Source of the DNA: Paracoccus aminovorans
GTDB taxonomy: Bacteria; Pseudomonadota; Alphaproteobacteria; Rhodobacterales; Rhodobacteraceae
Assembly (NCBI RefSeq): GCF_900005615.1
Contig: NZ_LN832559.1
Span: forward strand, 1,270,837-1,334,836
Reading direction: 5' to 3'
Length of the DNA: 64,000 nt
Position 1 is the stretch's first letter. Every line of letters starts with the position of its first letter. Both the position numbers and the translations under genes were made by a program. Of the stretch, positions 1 to 11,646 are shown one piece after another. The notes beneath the pieces were generated by a model. It was not told the DNA's origin. It worked only from the letters and a program-made list of their open reading frames with translations, and did not search any database.

Positions 1-410
1 AGGCGAACCGCCGCATCGGCGCCGTCGCCAGCCACGACATCAGCCTGCCGCTGTCGGAAGTGGCGGGGTTCATCCGCGATGCCGGTGCGGCGCTGGCGGG
101 CGAGGGGCTGCGGATCAACTGCTTCGGTCATCTGGGCGACGGCAACCTGCATTACAACCTGTTCCCGGCGCCCGGCCGCAGTCGCGCCGATTACGACGAC
201 CGGCGCCGGGCGCTGTCGCATCTTGTGCATCAGATGGTGGTGGATCGCGGCGGCTCGTTCTCGGCCGAGCACGGCGTCGGCCGGCTGAAGGTGGGCGACC
301 TGGAACGCTGGGCCGACCCGGCGCGGCTGGCCGTCATGCGGGCGATCAAGGCCACGCTCGACCCGCTGGGGATCATGAACCCGGGGGCGGTGCTTTCAAC
401 AGCGGGCTGA
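1..410 (+). CDS. FAD-linked oxidase, C-terminal part (2-hydroxyacid / D-2-hydroxyglutarate dehydrogenase type)
   Basis: Only the last ~135 residues are in the window; the frame is open from base 3 with no start, so the gene begins upstream. Visible are the C-terminal FAD-oxidase motifs FGHLGDGNLHYN and SAEHGVGRLK, followed by the usual LGIMNPGAVL ending. In the GlcD / D-lactate / D-2-hydroxyglutarate dehydrogenase family these residues help bind the 2-hydroxyacid substrate and metal. The exact substrate cannot be decided from this tail. Its stop lies inside the 3' end of the convergent LysR gene, a 38-bp tail-to-tail overlap. Confidence 0.85.
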   Translation, partial: ANRRIGAVASHDISLPLSEVAGFIRDAGAALAGEGLRINCFGHLGDGNLHYNLFPAPGRSRADYDDRRRALSHLVHQMVVDRGGSFSAEHGVGRLKVGDLERWADPARLAVMRAIKATLDPLGIMNPGAVLSTAG

Positions 411-1284
411 GCCGCGCCCGCAGATGGTCGAGATAGGCCGATAGCCGCGGCGGGACGAAGGGCTGCGGCAGCGAGACCGCCTGGATGTCCAGCTGCGGCC
501 GGGCGAAATCCGGCAGCAGACGCTGCAGCCGGCCCTCGGCCACGTCGCGCGCCACCACGAAGCTGGGGATCAGCGCCACGCCCTCGCCCTCCAGCACCAG
601 CTGCCGCACCGCCTGGGCGCTGTTGACGGTGATCCGGCCGGGCAGCGGCACGCTGACCGCCTTGCCCTCGATCAGGAAGCTGGCCCGTCCCGGGGTCTGG
701 GCATTGCTGTCGCGGATGCACAGATGGTCGCGCAGCGCCTCGGGATGCGCGGGGCGGGGGTGGCTGGCCAGATAGGCCGGGCTGGCGACGGCCCAGGCCT
801 CGGTCTGGCCGATGCGGCGGGCGATCAGGCTGGAATCCGGCAATTGCCCGATCCGCAGCGCCAAGTCGAACCCCTCGGCCGCCAGATCGACATAGCGGTC
901 GGTCAGGTGCAGGTCGAGCGAGAGCGCCGGGTGGCGGCGGGTGAAGTCGCGGGTCAGCACCGCGACGAACATCTCGCCGAAGGTCACCGGCGCGGTCACC
1001 CGCAGCCGGCCGGTCAGGGCGCCCTCCTCGGCGCTGGCCTGGCCGTCGAGCTCTTCGACCGCCGCCAGCACCCGGCGCGCCGCGGCCAGGTAACGCTCGC
1101 CCGAGGGCGTCAGCGACAGCGCCCGGGTGGTGCGGTTCAGCAGCGTGACGCCCTGCTGCCCTTCCAGTGCCGCGACATATTTGCTGACCAGCTTGTTCGA
1201 AATCCTCAGCCGATCGCCCGCCCGCGTGAACGAGCCGGCATCGACCACGGCGACAAAGGCGCGAATGCCGTCGATCCTGTCCAT
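373..1284 (-). CDS. LysR-family transcriptional regulator
   Basis: The product is 303 aa, a usual LysR length. The N-terminal winged helix-turn-helix (about residues 1-60, starting MDRIDGIRAFVAVVDAGSF) is followed by a substrate-binding-like effector domain. I chose the ATG at 1284 because the family's conserved N-terminus begins there; the frame is open further upstream but the extra residues are low-complexity and not LysR-like. It is divergent from a DoxX-family gene 106 bp away, the arrangement in which LysR proteins commonly regulate their neighbour. The 3' end overlaps the convergent oxidase gene by 38 bp. The effector is unknown. Confidence 0.9.
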   Translation of the reverse strand: MDRIDGIRAFVAVVDAGSFTRAGDRLRISNKLVSKYVAALEGQQGVTLLNRTTRALSLTPSGERYLAAARRVLAAVEELDGQASAEEGALTGRLRVTAPVTFGEMFVAVLTRDFTRRHPALSLDLHLTDRYVDLAAEGFDLALRIGQLPDSSLIARRIGQTEAWAVASPAYLASHPRPAHPEALRDHLCIRDSNAQTPGRASFLIEGKAVSVPLPGRITVNSAQAVRQLVLEGEGVALIPSFVVARDVAEGRLQRLLPDFARPQLDIQAVSLPQPFVPPRLSAYLDHLRARLSPLLKAPPPGS

Positions 1285-1390
1285 GGTATTCCTCATTCCG
1301 GGGACAATGTTTCCATGAATATGCCCATTTTTGCGACAATCGCCAAGCACTACCTTTGGCGGCAGTGAACAGGATCCAAGGAAACATCCC

Positions 1391-1816
1391 ATGACCTCTG
1401 CTGAGCATCGCGGCGCGGCCGCAAACGGGCGCAATACCGACCTGGCTGCCCTCCTCTTGCGCGCCGTGACCGGCGCCTGGTTTCTGACCCACGGGCTGAC
1501 CAAGCTGCTGGTCTTCACGCCCGCCGGCACGGCGGGCTATTTCCGCTCCATCGGTCTGCCCGGCGCGCTTGGTCCTTTGACCATGGTGCTGGAGATCGCG
1601 GGCGGGCTGGCGCTGATCGCGGGGCTTTTCACCCGCCAGGTGGCGCTGGTTCTGGCCGCGGTGCTGCTGGGTGCGGCCTGGTTCGGCCATGGCGGCAACG
1701 GCTTTGCTTTCGGCAATCCCGGCGGCGGCTGGGAATATCCGGTGCTTTGGGCCGTCGTCATGCTGGCGCTGTCGGCGCTGGGTGATGGGGCCTGGTCGCT
1801 GGGCCGTCGTCGCTGA
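1391..1816 (+). CDS. DoxX family membrane protein
   Basis: The product is 141 aa with about four hydrophobic segments and the DoxX signature near the N-terminus (LLLRAVTGAWFLTHGLTKL), then GPLTMVLEIAGGLALIAGLF. DoxX/YphA-like proteins are inner-membrane proteins linked to redox or quinone chemistry, with poorly defined reactions. I chose the start at 1391; an upstream in-frame start at 1331 would add 20 residues overlapping the intergenic region. It is divergent from a LysR gene and probably its target (inference). Confidence 0.85.
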   Translation: MTSAEHRGAAANGRNTDLAALLLRAVTGAWFLTHGLTKLLVFTPAGTAGYFRSIGLPGALGPLTMVLEIAGGLALIAGLFTRQVALVLAAVLLGAAWFGHGGNGFAFGNPGGGWEYPVLWAVVMLALSALGDGAWSLGRRR

Positions 1817-1904
1817 CGGTCTTGCGGCGCGGCGCGCTTGCCGCTTGCGTGGGCAAAGGCGCGTCTCGCGAAACCTGCGGGGTGCGTTTCTGCGTGGCCG
1901 CAGC

Positions 1905-1980
1905 GGGGGCTCCGCCCCCCGCCTTTCAGGCCCCTCGACGGGGCTTGAAAGGCGTCCCCCGGAGTATTTGGAGAACGAAG
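1905..1980. repeat. Intergenic repeat, copy 1 (GC hairpin plus CCCCCGGAGTATTTGG tail)
   Basis: A GGGGGCTCCGCCCCC hairpin at 1905 is followed at 1956-1980 by CCCCCGGAGTATTTGGAGAA. The same two parts in the same order recur at 44410-44466. Here it lies between convergent doxX and metQ, and the hairpin could act as a terminator. It resembles a dispersed intergenic element (from memory of related genomes; not searched). Confidence 0.6.
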
Positions 1981-1984
1981 AGGA

Positions 1985-2767
1985 TCACCAGGCCGGGATG
2001 ACGGCGCCCTGGTATTTTTCCTCGATGAACGTCTTCACCGCCGGGTCGTGATAGGCCTCGACCAGCTCCTTGGCCCAGGGGGCGTTCTCATCGGCCTTGC
2101 GCACCACGATGATGTTGGCATAGGGGCTGTCGGCCTTTTCCATGGCGATGGCGTCCTTGCTGGGATCGAGGCCCGCATCCAGCGCGTAATTGGTGTTGAT
2201 GACGGCGATATCGGCATCGGCGAGCGCGCGGGGCAGTTGCGCGGCTTCGAGTTCCAGAAACTTCAGCTTTTTCGGATTGCCGGTCACGTCGAGCGGCGAG
2301 GGGGTCAGGCCGGTGTTTTCGGCCAGCGTGATCACGCCCTTTTCCTGCAGGATCAGCAGCGCGCGGCCGCCGTTGGTGGGGTCGTTCGGAATCGCGACCT
2401 TGGCGCCTTCGGGCAGATCGTCCAGCGATTTCAGCTTCTGCGAATAGACCCCCATCGGCGTGGTGATGGTCTTGGCGATACTGACCAGGTCGAAGCCGCG
2501 GTCCTTGATCTGGTTGTCCAGATAGGGCTGGTGCTGGAAGCTGTTGGCGTTCAGGTCGCCGTCGTTCAGCGCCTGGTTCGGCACCACGTAATCGGTGAAT
2601 TCGACGATGTCGATGGTCAGGCCCTTGGCCTTTGCCACCTTGGCGACCTCTTCCATGATCTCGCCATGCTCGCCGGGCGAAACACCGACCTTGATCTCTT
2701 CGGCGGCTGCCATGCTGGCGGCCAGGGCAAGCGCCGAGGCGAGGGTGGCAAGGCTGAATATGCGCAT
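1985..2767 (-). CDS. metQ: D-methionine ABC transporter, substrate-binding protein
   Basis: The 260-aa product starts with a signal peptide (MRIFSLATLASALALAASMAAA) and matches the NlpA/MetQ family: KVGVSPGEHGEIMEEV at the mature N-terminus, then NQALNDGDLNANSFQH and a C-terminal FIEEKYQGAVIPAW. There is no lipobox cysteine, so it is probably a soluble periplasmic protein rather than the lipoprotein seen in enterics. It is the last gene of the metN-metI-metQ unit, 19 bp after metI, and delivers methionine to the MetNI transporter. Confidence 0.93.
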   Translation of the reverse strand: MRIFSLATLASALALAASMAAAEEIKVGVSPGEHGEIMEEVAKVAKAKGLTIDIVEFTDYVVPNQALNDGDLNANSFQHQPYLDNQIKDRGFDLVSIAKTITTPMGVYSQKLKSLDDLPEGAKVAIPNDPTNGGRALLILQEKGVITLAENTGLTPSPLDVTGNPKKLKFLELEAAQLPRALADADIAVINTNYALDAGLDPSKDAIAMEKADSPYANIIVVRKADENAPWAKELVEAYHDPAVKTFIEEKYQGAVIPAW

Positions 2768-2786
2768 GGGTCTGGTCCTTTCAGGG

Positions 2787-3461
2787 TTATCGGCCCCGGT
2801 TGCGGGGCGCGCGCTTGTCGAAACGGGCGGCGATCCATTCGCCGGCCGATTGCACCAGTTGCACCAGCACGATCAGGATCACCACCACGGCCAGCATCAC
2901 CTCGGGCATGAAGCGCTGATAGCCGTAGCGGATGCCGAGATCGCCCAGGCCTTCGCCGCCCACCGCGCCGACCATGGCGGAATAGCCGATCAGGCTGACG
3001 ACGGCGAGCGTCAGGCCCAGGATGATGCCGGGCATCGCCTCAGGGATCAGCACCTTGCGGACGATCTGGCCCGGCGTGGCGCCCATGGCGCGGGCGGCCT
3101 CGATCAGGCCGGCATCGACCTCGCGAATCGCGGTCTCGATGAGGCGGGCGATGAAGGGGGCGGCTGCGATGGTCAGCGGCACGGTGGCCGCGGTGGTGCC
3201 GATCGAGGTGCCGGCGATCAGCCGCGTGAAGGGGATGATCGCCACCACCAGGATGATGAAGGGCGTCGAGCGCGCCGCATTCACCACGAGGCCGAGGACG
3301 GTGTTGAGCCAGGGCGCGGACAGCAGTTCGCCCCGGCGCGAGGTGGCCAGGAACACGCCCAGCGGCCCGCCGATCAGCGTGCCGAGCAGCGTCGACATGG
3401 CGACCATGTAGAGCGTTTGCAGCGTGGCTTCCCACAGGATCGGAATCAGGTTAGCCGACAT
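2787..3461 (-). CDS. metI: D-methionine ABC transporter, permease
   Basis: The 224-aa product has five or six membrane segments and the BPD-transporter EAA-like loop ([21 protein letters not shown]) that contacts the ATPase. It is the inner-membrane channel of MetNIQ. Its start overlaps the end of metN by 11 bp, implying translational coupling. Confidence 0.93.
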   Translation of the reverse strand: MSANLIPILWEATLQTLYMVAMSTLLGTLIGGPLGVFLATSRRGELLSAPWLNTVLGLVVNAARSTPFIILVVAIIPFTRLIAGTSIGTTAATVPLTIAAAPFIARLIETAIREVDAGLIEAARAMGATPGQIVRKVLIPEAMPGIILGLTLAVVSLIGYSAMVGAVGGEGLGDLGIRYGYQRFMPEVMLAVVVILIVLVQLVQSAGEWIAARFDKRAPRNRGR

Positions 3462-4497
3462 AGCCCAGCACCTCGGTCAGAAGCCCGTGTTCCTCCAGGA
3501 AGGCCTGCGATTCGGCCAGCCGCGCGGCGGGCAGGCCGACGATCAGGCTGCCGAAGGGGCGGGCGCCGATTTCCTCGATGGCGCCGGCCAGGATGTTGAC
3601 GCCGACGCCGCGTTCGGCGGTCAGCCGCGCCAGCATCGGGTCGGTGGCATGGGCGCCGATGAAGGTGATCTGCACCACCGCCTGCGCCTCCGTGCCCTGC
3701 GGCGCTTCCCGCATCTGACCGGCGACGAATTGCGGCACCGCGACGCCGGTCACCCCGGTCAGGAACGAGCGCGTGGTGGCATGGGCGGGTTTCGAGAACA
3801 CGTCGTAGGTCTCGCCCGCCTCGACGATGCGGCCGGCCTCGATCACCGCGACATGGCTGCAGATATCGCGGACCACCGCCATCTCATGGGTGATGAGCAG
3901 GATGGTCAGGCCGAGGTCGCGGTTGATCGCCTGCAACAGCTCCAGCACCTGCCGGGTGGTGTCGGGGTCCAAGGCCGAGGTCGCCTCGTCCGACAAGAGC
4001 ACGCGCGGGCCGGTGGCGAGCGCCCGGGCGATGCCGACGCGCTGCTTCTGCCCGCCCGAAAGCTCGGCCGGATAGCGGCCCGCCTGTGCGGTCAGGCCGA
4101 CGCGCTCGATCAGTTCGGCGGTGCGCGGCGCGATCTTCGCGGGATCGGTCCCGGCGATTTCCAGCGGCAGGGCGATGTTTTCCGCCGCGGTGCGGCTGGC
4201 AAGCAGGTTGAAATGCTGGAAGATCATCCCGACCTGACGCCGGACCGCCCGCAGCGCGGGACCCGAGGCGGCGCCGACGTCGCGGCCGTTGACGATGACC
4301 TTGCCGGTGCTGGGCCGTTCCAGCCCGTTCACCATGCGCAGAAGGGTGGACTTGCCGGCGCCCGAGCGTCCGATGATGCCGGTGATCGCACCCTGCGGCA
4401 CGTCCAGCCAGATGTCGTGCAGCGCCACGACGTCGCTGCCGCCCTTTTGCGGATAGCGGCGGGTCACGCCCTGGAATGAGATTGCCGGCTCTGCCAT
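3451..4497 (-). CDS. metN: D-methionine ABC transporter, ATP-binding protein
   Basis: The 348-aa product has an ABC ATPase domain (about residues 1-245) with Walker [10 protein letters not shown], signature LSGGQKQR and Walker [15 protein letters not shown]-terminal NIL/ACT-like domain follows, which in MetN proteins binds methionine and inhibits transport. It is the first gene of metNIQ. I looked for a SAM riboswitch in the 133 bp upstream and could not recognise one. Confidence 0.95.
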   Translation of the reverse strand: MAEPAISFQGVTRRYPQKGGSDVVALHDIWLDVPQGAITGIIGRSGAGKSTLLRMVNGLERPSTGKVIVNGRDVGAASGPALRAVRRQVGMIFQHFNLLASRTAAENIALPLEIAGTDPAKIAPRTAELIERVGLTAQAGRYPAELSGGQKQRVGIARALATGPRVLLSDEATSALDPDTTRQVLELLQAINRDLGLTILLITHEMAVVRDICSHVAVIEAGRIVEAGETYDVFSKPAHATTRSFLTGVTGVAVPQFVAGQMREAPQGTEAQAVVQITFIGAHATDPMLARLTAERGVGVNILAGAIEEIGARPFGSLIVGLPAARLAESQAFLEEHGLLTEVLGYVG

Positions 4498-4577
4498 CTG
4501 CCCGTGCCTTGAATGTCAGCCGAGACCTATGCCCGGCGGGCCGGGCTTGGCAAGGGGCAGGGCGGTCGCAAAGGGGC

Positions 4578-4617
4578 AACGCCATTCCAAACCCGGCCCG
4601 GGTGGTGGAATGGCGTT
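4578..4617. terminator. Hairpin between metN and tpiA
   Basis: A 12-bp perfect inverted repeat (AACGCCATTCCA ... TGGAATGGCGTT) with a 16-nt GC-rich spacer lies just past the tpiA stop. The T-rich flank (CTTTT) is on the + side, so for the minus-strand tpiA it would be a weak terminator. Confidence 0.45.
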
Positions 4618-4630
4618 CTTTTCGCGGGGA

Positions 4631-5359
4631 TTACGCTGCGGAAAGCGCGGCGACGATGGGGCCGAAGTCGCTGGCCTTGAGGCTGGCGCCGCCGACCAGC
4701 GCGCCGTTCACATGCGGGATGGCGAAGATTTCCGCCGCGTTGCCCGGCTTGACCGAGCCGCCATAGAGCAGGGCGAAGTCGGCGCCGTCGGCGAAGCGCG
4801 CGGCCAGACGGTCGCGCATCAGGGCGTGGACCTCGGCGATCTGGTCGTTGGTGGGCGTGCGGCCGGTGCCGATGGCCCAGACCGGCTCATAGGCGATCAC
4901 CGTGTTCGCCGCCGTGGCGCAGTCGGGCACCGAGCCGGCGAGCTGGGCCGAGATCACGTCCAGCGTCTGGCCCGCGTCGCGTTGCGCCTCGGTCTCGCCG
5001 ACGCAGATCACCGCAACCAGGCCCGCCTCATGCGCGGCGGTGGCTTTGGCGGCGACCTGGGCGTCGGTCTCGGCATGGTCGGTGCGGCGCTCGGAATGGC
5101 CGAGGATGACATGGCTCGCGCCCACGTCCTTCAGCTGGCCGGCGGCGATGTCGCCGGTATGGGCGCCCGAGGGCTTCGCGTGGCAGTCCTGGCCGCCGGT
5201 GGCGATGCCCTTGGCGGCCACGGCCTGGATCAGAGTCGCGGGCGGGCAGATCAGCACGTCGCAGCCCGCTGGTTGCGCCAGGACCCTGTCGATCTCGGCC
5301 AGCGCGGCCAGGGTTCCGTTCATCTTCCAATTGCCGGCGGCGAGTTTGCGCGGGGCCAT
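4631..5359 (-). CDS. tpiA: Triose-phosphate isomerase
   Basis: The 242-aa product has the N-terminal lysine motif (AAGNWKMNG), the catalytic histidine region (VILGHSERR), the catalytic glutamate motif ([10 protein letters not shown]) and the phosphate-binding GGSVKPGN. It interconverts dihydroxyacetone phosphate and glyceraldehyde 3-phosphate in glycolysis/gluconeogenesis. Length is normal (family ~250). It is a single gene with no obvious operon partner. Confidence 0.97.
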   Translation of the reverse strand: MAPRKLAAGNWKMNGTLAALAEIDRVLAQPAGCDVLICPPATLIQAVAAKGIATGGQDCHAKPSGAHTGDIAAGQLKDVGASHVILGHSERRTDHAETDAQVAAKATAAHEAGLVAVICVGETEAQRDAGQTLDVISAQLAGSVPDCATAANTVIAYEPVWAIGTGRTPTNDQIAEVHALMRDRLAARFADGADFALLYGGSVKPGNAAEIFAIPHVNGALVGGASLKASDFGPIVAALSAA

Positions 5360-5441
5360 CAGCCTCTCCCTTGTTGTGCTGTCAGGGGATTAGGCCGGCT
5401 GCCGGGGCGGATCAAGGATGGGTGCGCTAACGCCCGGCACG

Positions 5442-5822
5442 CTAGAGCTTCGGCGCGGCGCCCGCGGCATTGCCCGCGATGGCGAAGCTGACCGATTCGC
5501 CGCAGCCGCAGGCGTCGGTCACGTTCGGGTTGCGGAACCTGAAGCCGGATTCGAGCATGCCGGTCTCGTAGTCGATCTCGGTCCCGAACAGATACATCTG
5601 CGCGGTGGGGGCGATCAGCACCCGCGCTGCGCCCTGTTCGACGACCTCGTCGCCGGGCGAGGCGGTCTCGGCCAGCTCCATGGTGTATTCCATGCCGGCG
5701 CAGCCGCCCTTCTTCAGGCCGATGCGCAGCCCGCTGGCGGATTTCGCGGCCATCAGCCGGGCGATCTGGCGCTCGGCCGCTTGGGTGATGGTGACGGGGC
5801 TCTTGCCGGGGATCGAGAACAT
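5442..5822 (-). CDS. A-type iron-sulfur carrier (HesB/IscA/ErpA family)
   Basis: The 126-aa product has the three conserved cluster-binding cysteines: one in KKGGCAGMEY and two in the C-terminal CGCG. The family accepts Fe-S clusters from the Suf or Isc scaffold and hands them to apoproteins. There are no suf or isc genes beside it, so SufA, IscA and ErpA cannot be told apart here. The C-terminal tail after CGCG (~20 residues, Ala-rich) is slightly longer than usual. Confidence 0.9.
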   Translation of the reverse strand: MFSIPGKSPVTITQAAERQIARLMAAKSASGLRIGLKKGGCAGMEYTMELAETASPGDEVVEQGAARVLIAPTAQMYLFGTEIDYETGMLESGFRFRNPNVTDACGCGESVSFAIAGNAAGAAPKL

Positions 5823-5890
5823 GCGCGCCTTCCTTGTTCGCTGCCCCTCATTTAAGTGCGTGAAACCTGCCGCTCAAGGGCCTGGGCCGC

Positions 5891-5918
5891 TTGACTCTGG
5901 GGGGAACGCGGCTATAAG
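5891..5918 (+). promoter_or_regulatory. Sigma-70-type promoter for rpsD
   Basis: TTGACT and TATAAG are separated by 16 bp, about 100 bp upstream of the rpsD start. This is a near-consensus housekeeping promoter, as expected for a ribosomal protein gene; the long 5' leader could carry S4 autoregulation. Confidence 0.55.
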
Positions 5919-6019
5919 CGCCGCTTCATTGGTGTTGGTGGACCCCGCAAGGGGAACCCTGTCGGGCATTATGCCAAAGGACAACGCCCTTCGACAACGT
6001 GTAAAGAAGGAGATCAGCG

Positions 6020-6640
6020 ATGACCAAACGCACCGCTGCCAAGTACAAGATCGACCGCCGCATGGGCGAGAACATCTGGGGCCGCGCCAAGTCGCCGGTG
6101 AACAAGCGCGAATACGGTCCCGGCCAGCACGGCCAGCGCCGCAAGCAGAAACTGTCGGACTTCGGCACCCAGCTGCGCGCCAAGCAGAAGCTGAAGGGCT
6201 ATTACGGCGACCTGACCGAGAAGCAGTTCCGCCGCATCTATTCGGAAGCCGAGCGCGTCAAGGGCGACACCGGCGAGAACCTGGTCGGCCTGCTGGAGCG
6301 GCGCCTGGACGCCGTCGTCTATCGCGCCAAGTTCGTGCCGACCATCTTTGCCGCCCGCCAGTTCGTGAACCACGGCCATATCGAGGTGAACGGCAAGCGC
6401 GTGAACATCGCCTCCTACCGGGTGAAAGAGGGCGACGTGGTCTCGATCCGCGAGCGTTCGCGCCAGCTGGCCATCGTGCTGGAATCGGTGGGCCTGGCCG
6501 AGCGCGACGTGCCGGACTACCTGGAAGTCGACCACAACAAGATGACCGCGACCTTCGTGCGCACTCCGGCCCTGGGCGACGTGCCCTATGCCGTGCAGAT
6601 GGAGCCGAACCTGGTCGTCGAATATTACGCCAAGAACTGA
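6020..6640 (+). CDS. rpsD: 30S ribosomal protein S4
   Basis: The 206-aa product matches bacterial S4: N-terminal [16 protein letters not shown], then an S4 RNA-binding domain around residues 95-160 ([28 protein letters not shown]). S4 is a primary 16S rRNA binder in 30S assembly. A strong ribosome-binding site (AAGGAGATCAGCG) precedes the ATG. It is monocistronic and followed by a terminator. The N-terminal zinc cysteines of some S4 proteins are absent (C-minus form). Confidence 0.97.
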   Translation: MTKRTAAKYKIDRRMGENIWGRAKSPVNKREYGPGQHGQRRKQKLSDFGTQLRAKQKLKGYYGDLTEKQFRRIYSEAERVKGDTGENLVGLLERRLDAVVYRAKFVPTIFAARQFVNHGHIEVNGKRVNIASYRVKEGDVVSIRERSRQLAIVLESVGLAERDVPDYLEVDHNKMTATFVRTPALGDVPYAVQMEPNLVVEYYAKN

Positions 6641-6664
6641 TCCCTTCGGATCGCGCGGAGTTCA

Positions 6665-6692
6665 GGGCCGTCCCTTTCGGGGCGGCCTTTTC
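6665..6692 (+). terminator. Rho-independent terminator of rpsD
   Basis: GGCCGTCCC and GGGGCGGCC form a 9-bp stem (one G-U) with a TTTC loop and a TTTTCC tail, 25 bp after the rpsD stop. Confidence 0.75.
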
Positions 6693-6722
6693 CTTTGCCC
6701 GCCCTTGCGCCAGAATGGCGGC

Positions 6723-7136
6723 ATGGAACAGGACCGGCCAAGACTTCTGGCGGGCGGGAACCCGCAGATCGCCAAGGGCTATGGCGAGGCGGTGGTGCAG
6801 GCCTATCTGGCCGCCGTGCCGGGCTGGAAGCAGGACGCGTGCCGCCGGCTCGACGCGGCCGTCACCCGCGAGCTGCCAAGCGTGGTCAAGGCGGTGAAAT
6901 GGAACTCGCCCTTCTACGGTATGGAGAAGGACCTGTGGTTTCTCAGCTTTCACTGCATGACCCGCTATATCAAGCTGGCCTTCTTTCGCGGCGCGTCGCT
7001 GCAACCGATGCCGCCGGTCGGGTCTAGGCAGCCCGAGGTGCGTTACCTGCATGTCTGGGAATCCGAGCCGCTGGATGAGGGCCGGTTCGCCGACTGGCTG
7101 CAGCAGGCCAGCCGGCTGCCCGGCGTCAGGATGTAG
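6723..7136 (+). CDS. DUF1801 (YdhG-like) domain protein
   Basis: The 137-aa product resembles DUF1801 proteins: central VVKAVKWNSPFYGMEKDLWF and later ITRYIKLAFFRGA-like motifs. The family fold is known but its function is not. I chose the ATG at 6723, just after the rpsD terminator; the frame is open upstream into rpsD but without a plausible start there. Confidence 0.75.
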   Translation: MEQDRPRLLAGGNPQIAKGYGEAVVQAYLAAVPGWKQDACRRLDAAVTRELPSVVKAVKWNSPFYGMEKDLWFLSFHCMTRYIKLAFFRGASLQPMPPVGSRQPEVRYLHVWESEPLDEGRFADWLQQASRLPGVRM

Positions 7137-7247
7137 CCGCGCCGGGGGCCGGGCGATCACAATGCGCGGATCGCCGGGCGGGACGGATTGCAAGCCGCCG
7201 CCGCATCGCGGATTTTCGGGTCCGGATTTCCAGACGCGGAGGATGCG

Positions 7248-7856
7248 ATGCGGGTTGTGGCGGTTCTGATGGCGGCGCTGTTGGCCGGGCCTGCGGCGGC
7301 GCAGGACAAGCCGGCGGCTGAAGAGAGGCTGTGGACCTGCGACACCTCGATCGCCGGCGAGAAGACCGAGATCAACTATGTCCGCGACGCCGAATTCCGC
7401 CAGAACGTCGGGCGGCTGGAAAAGAACCTGTCCGGCTGGGGCCGGATCAGCTGCCCCGGCTATGTCACGCTGCGCGAGATCCTGCGTCGCAACCAGATGG
7501 CCGACGACGGCAGCTATTGCCTGCTCTGGGACAAGCAGAACGACACCTATATCGGCGCCCGGAAGGGCGCGCGCAAAGGCAATGCGCTGTGCCGCAAGAC
7601 CCTGTGCGAGCGGGTGAACGGCACGCGGCAGGCGGCCTTCCGCAATGCCAATGCGCTGGCGGTGGCCGGCTATGACGCGGTGACGCAGCGGCCGGGGGCG
7701 ACGATCCTGGCGGCGACCTCGGGCTCGATGGTCGGCACGCTGGAAGCGGCGGGTGCGGCGGCGGTGGGCGTGGCCTCGTCGCCGGTCGCGGTGGGCTCGA
7801 TGGTCATCGGCTCGGCTGCGGTGGGCGGCACCATGTGGTATTGCGCCGAGGAATAG
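7248..7856 (+). CDS. Secreted hypothetical protein
   Basis: The 202-aa product has a clear signal peptide (MRVVAVLMAALLAGPAAAQ). The mature part has cysteine-containing segments (LWTCDTS, RISCPGYV, YCLLWDK, ALCRKTLCERV) that probably form disulfides in the periplasm, and an Ala/Gly/Val-rich C-terminal hydrophobic stretch (about residues 155-195) ending MWYCAEE. GGAGGATGCG precedes the ATG. I do not recognise the family. Confidence 0.7.
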   Translation: MRVVAVLMAALLAGPAAAQDKPAAEERLWTCDTSIAGEKTEINYVRDAEFRQNVGRLEKNLSGWGRISCPGYVTLREILRRNQMADDGSYCLLWDKQNDTYIGARKGARKGNALCRKTLCERVNGTRQAAFRNANALAVAGYDAVTQRPGATILAATSGSMVGTLEAAGAAAVGVASSPVAVGSMVIGSAAVGGTMWYCAEE

Positions 7857-7881
7857 GCTTGCACCCGGCTGCGAGGATCGT

Positions 7882-7905
7882 TTAGTTACGTTATAACGTA
7901 ACTAA
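7882..7905. promoter_or_regulatory. 24-bp perfect palindrome, probable Zur operator
   Basis: TTAGTTACGTTA and its exact reverse complement TAACGTAACTAA abut with no spacer. The palindrome ends 12 bp before the zinT-like start. AT-rich palindromes centred on GTTATAAC are typical of alphaproteobacterial Zur boxes (established pattern), and the downstream gene is a zinc-binding protein, so Zur repression in zinc-replete cells is the likely reading. Confidence 0.75.
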
Positions 7906-7917
7906 CGAGGACAAGAC

Positions 7918-8586
7918 ATGCGAGGGACTTTGATGGGGGCCGCACTGCTGGCGGCGGCGCTGGGGCTGGGGCAGGCCGCGGCCGAGACGGCGCATGACCA
8001 TGACCATGGGCACGACCATGCCCATGATCACGGCCACGCCCATGATCACGGCAAGAACTCCGTCTACAGCGGTTATTTCGAGGATGCGCAGGTCGCGGAC
8101 CGGCCGCTTTCGGATTGGCAGGGCGACTGGCAATCGGTCTATCCCTATCTGCGCGACGGGACGCTGGACCCGGTCCTGGCCCACAAGGCCGAGACCGGCG
8201 ACAAGAGCGCCGAGGAATACCGCGCCTATTACGAGACCGGCTATCGCAGCGACATCGACCGGATCGAGATCGACGGCGACCGCGTGACCTTTCACGGCAA
8301 GGAAACCGTCTCGGGCCGGTATCAGCCCGTCGGGCATGAAATCCTGACCTATGAGAAGGGCAACCGCGGCGTGCGCTTCATCTTCCGGAAGGTCGAGGGC
8401 GACGCGGGCGCCCCGGGCTTCATCCAGTTCAGCGACCACAAGATCGCGCCCGAGAAGTCCGACCACTTCCACATCTACCTGGGCGATGACCGCGCCGCGC
8501 TGCTCAAGGAGATGGAGCACTGGCCGACCTATTACCCGGCCGGGCTGGACAGTGCCGGGATCGTGGCCGAGATGCTGGCCCATTGA
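7918..8586 (+). CDS. zinT: ZinT-like periplasmic metal-binding protein
   Basis: The 222-aa product has a signal peptide (GAALLAAALGLGQAAAE), a histidine-rich linker (repeated HDHGH-type units, about residues 24-42) and a ZinT/YodA domain: GYFEDAQVADRPLSDWQGDW, YETGYRSDIDRIEI, FSDHKIAPEKSDHFHIYLG. ZinT scavenges zinc (and cadmium) in the periplasm and can pass it to ZnuABC. No znu genes are adjacent. The Zur-like palindrome directly upstream supports zinc-starvation induction. Confidence 0.93.
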   Translation: MRGTLMGAALLAAALGLGQAAAETAHDHDHGHDHAHDHGHAHDHGKNSVYSGYFEDAQVADRPLSDWQGDWQSVYPYLRDGTLDPVLAHKAETGDKSAEEYRAYYETGYRSDIDRIEIDGDRVTFHGKETVSGRYQPVGHEILTYEKGNRGVRFIFRKVEGDAGAPGFIQFSDHKIAPEKSDHFHIYLGDDRAALLKEMEHWPTYYPAGLDSAGIVAEMLAH

Positions 8587-8590
8587 CGCG

Positions 8591-8618
8591 AAAAGGCCCC
8601 GGAAAACCGGGGCCTTTT
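8591..8618. terminator. Bidirectional terminator between zinT and acnA
   Basis: AAAAGGCCCCGG and CCGGGGCCTTTT form a 12-bp stem with an AAAA loop, serving the convergent zinT (+) and acnA (-) genes. Confidence 0.85.
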
Positions 8619-8637
8619 CCATTCCGGCGGGCGGGGA

Positions 8638-11418
<2,781 letters not shown>

Positions 11419-11590
11419 GACTCGGCTCCCTATCCTGGAAAAAGGTGGCTGATGGCTGGTGCTGCTTGCCATGTGCCCCTTTTCCGAGGTCGGATCAAGG
11501 GGGCGCGGGCAGGTTTGTATGCGATGGTATGCAAATTTTTCGCACCAGGGCGCAGCATTGCCCGCATCCCGGCCGGGTCGGGAACGGAAA

Positions 11591-11619
11591 AGCCCCGCCG
11601 GCGGGCGACCGGCGGGGCT
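11591..11619 (-). terminator. Terminator of the BI-1 family gene
   Basis: AGCCCCGCCGG and CCGGCGGGGCT form an 11-bp stem with a 7-nt loop; on the minus strand it is followed by TTTCC. It lies about 30 bp past the stop of the minus-strand BI-1 gene. Confidence 0.7.
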
Positions 11620-11646
11620 GGTCTTGGATCGCGGCGGACGGCCGGC

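Noticed and set aside
4498..4630. SAM riboswitch before metN
   Set aside because: No recognisable SAM-I or SAM-II core in the short leader; only a simple hairpin.
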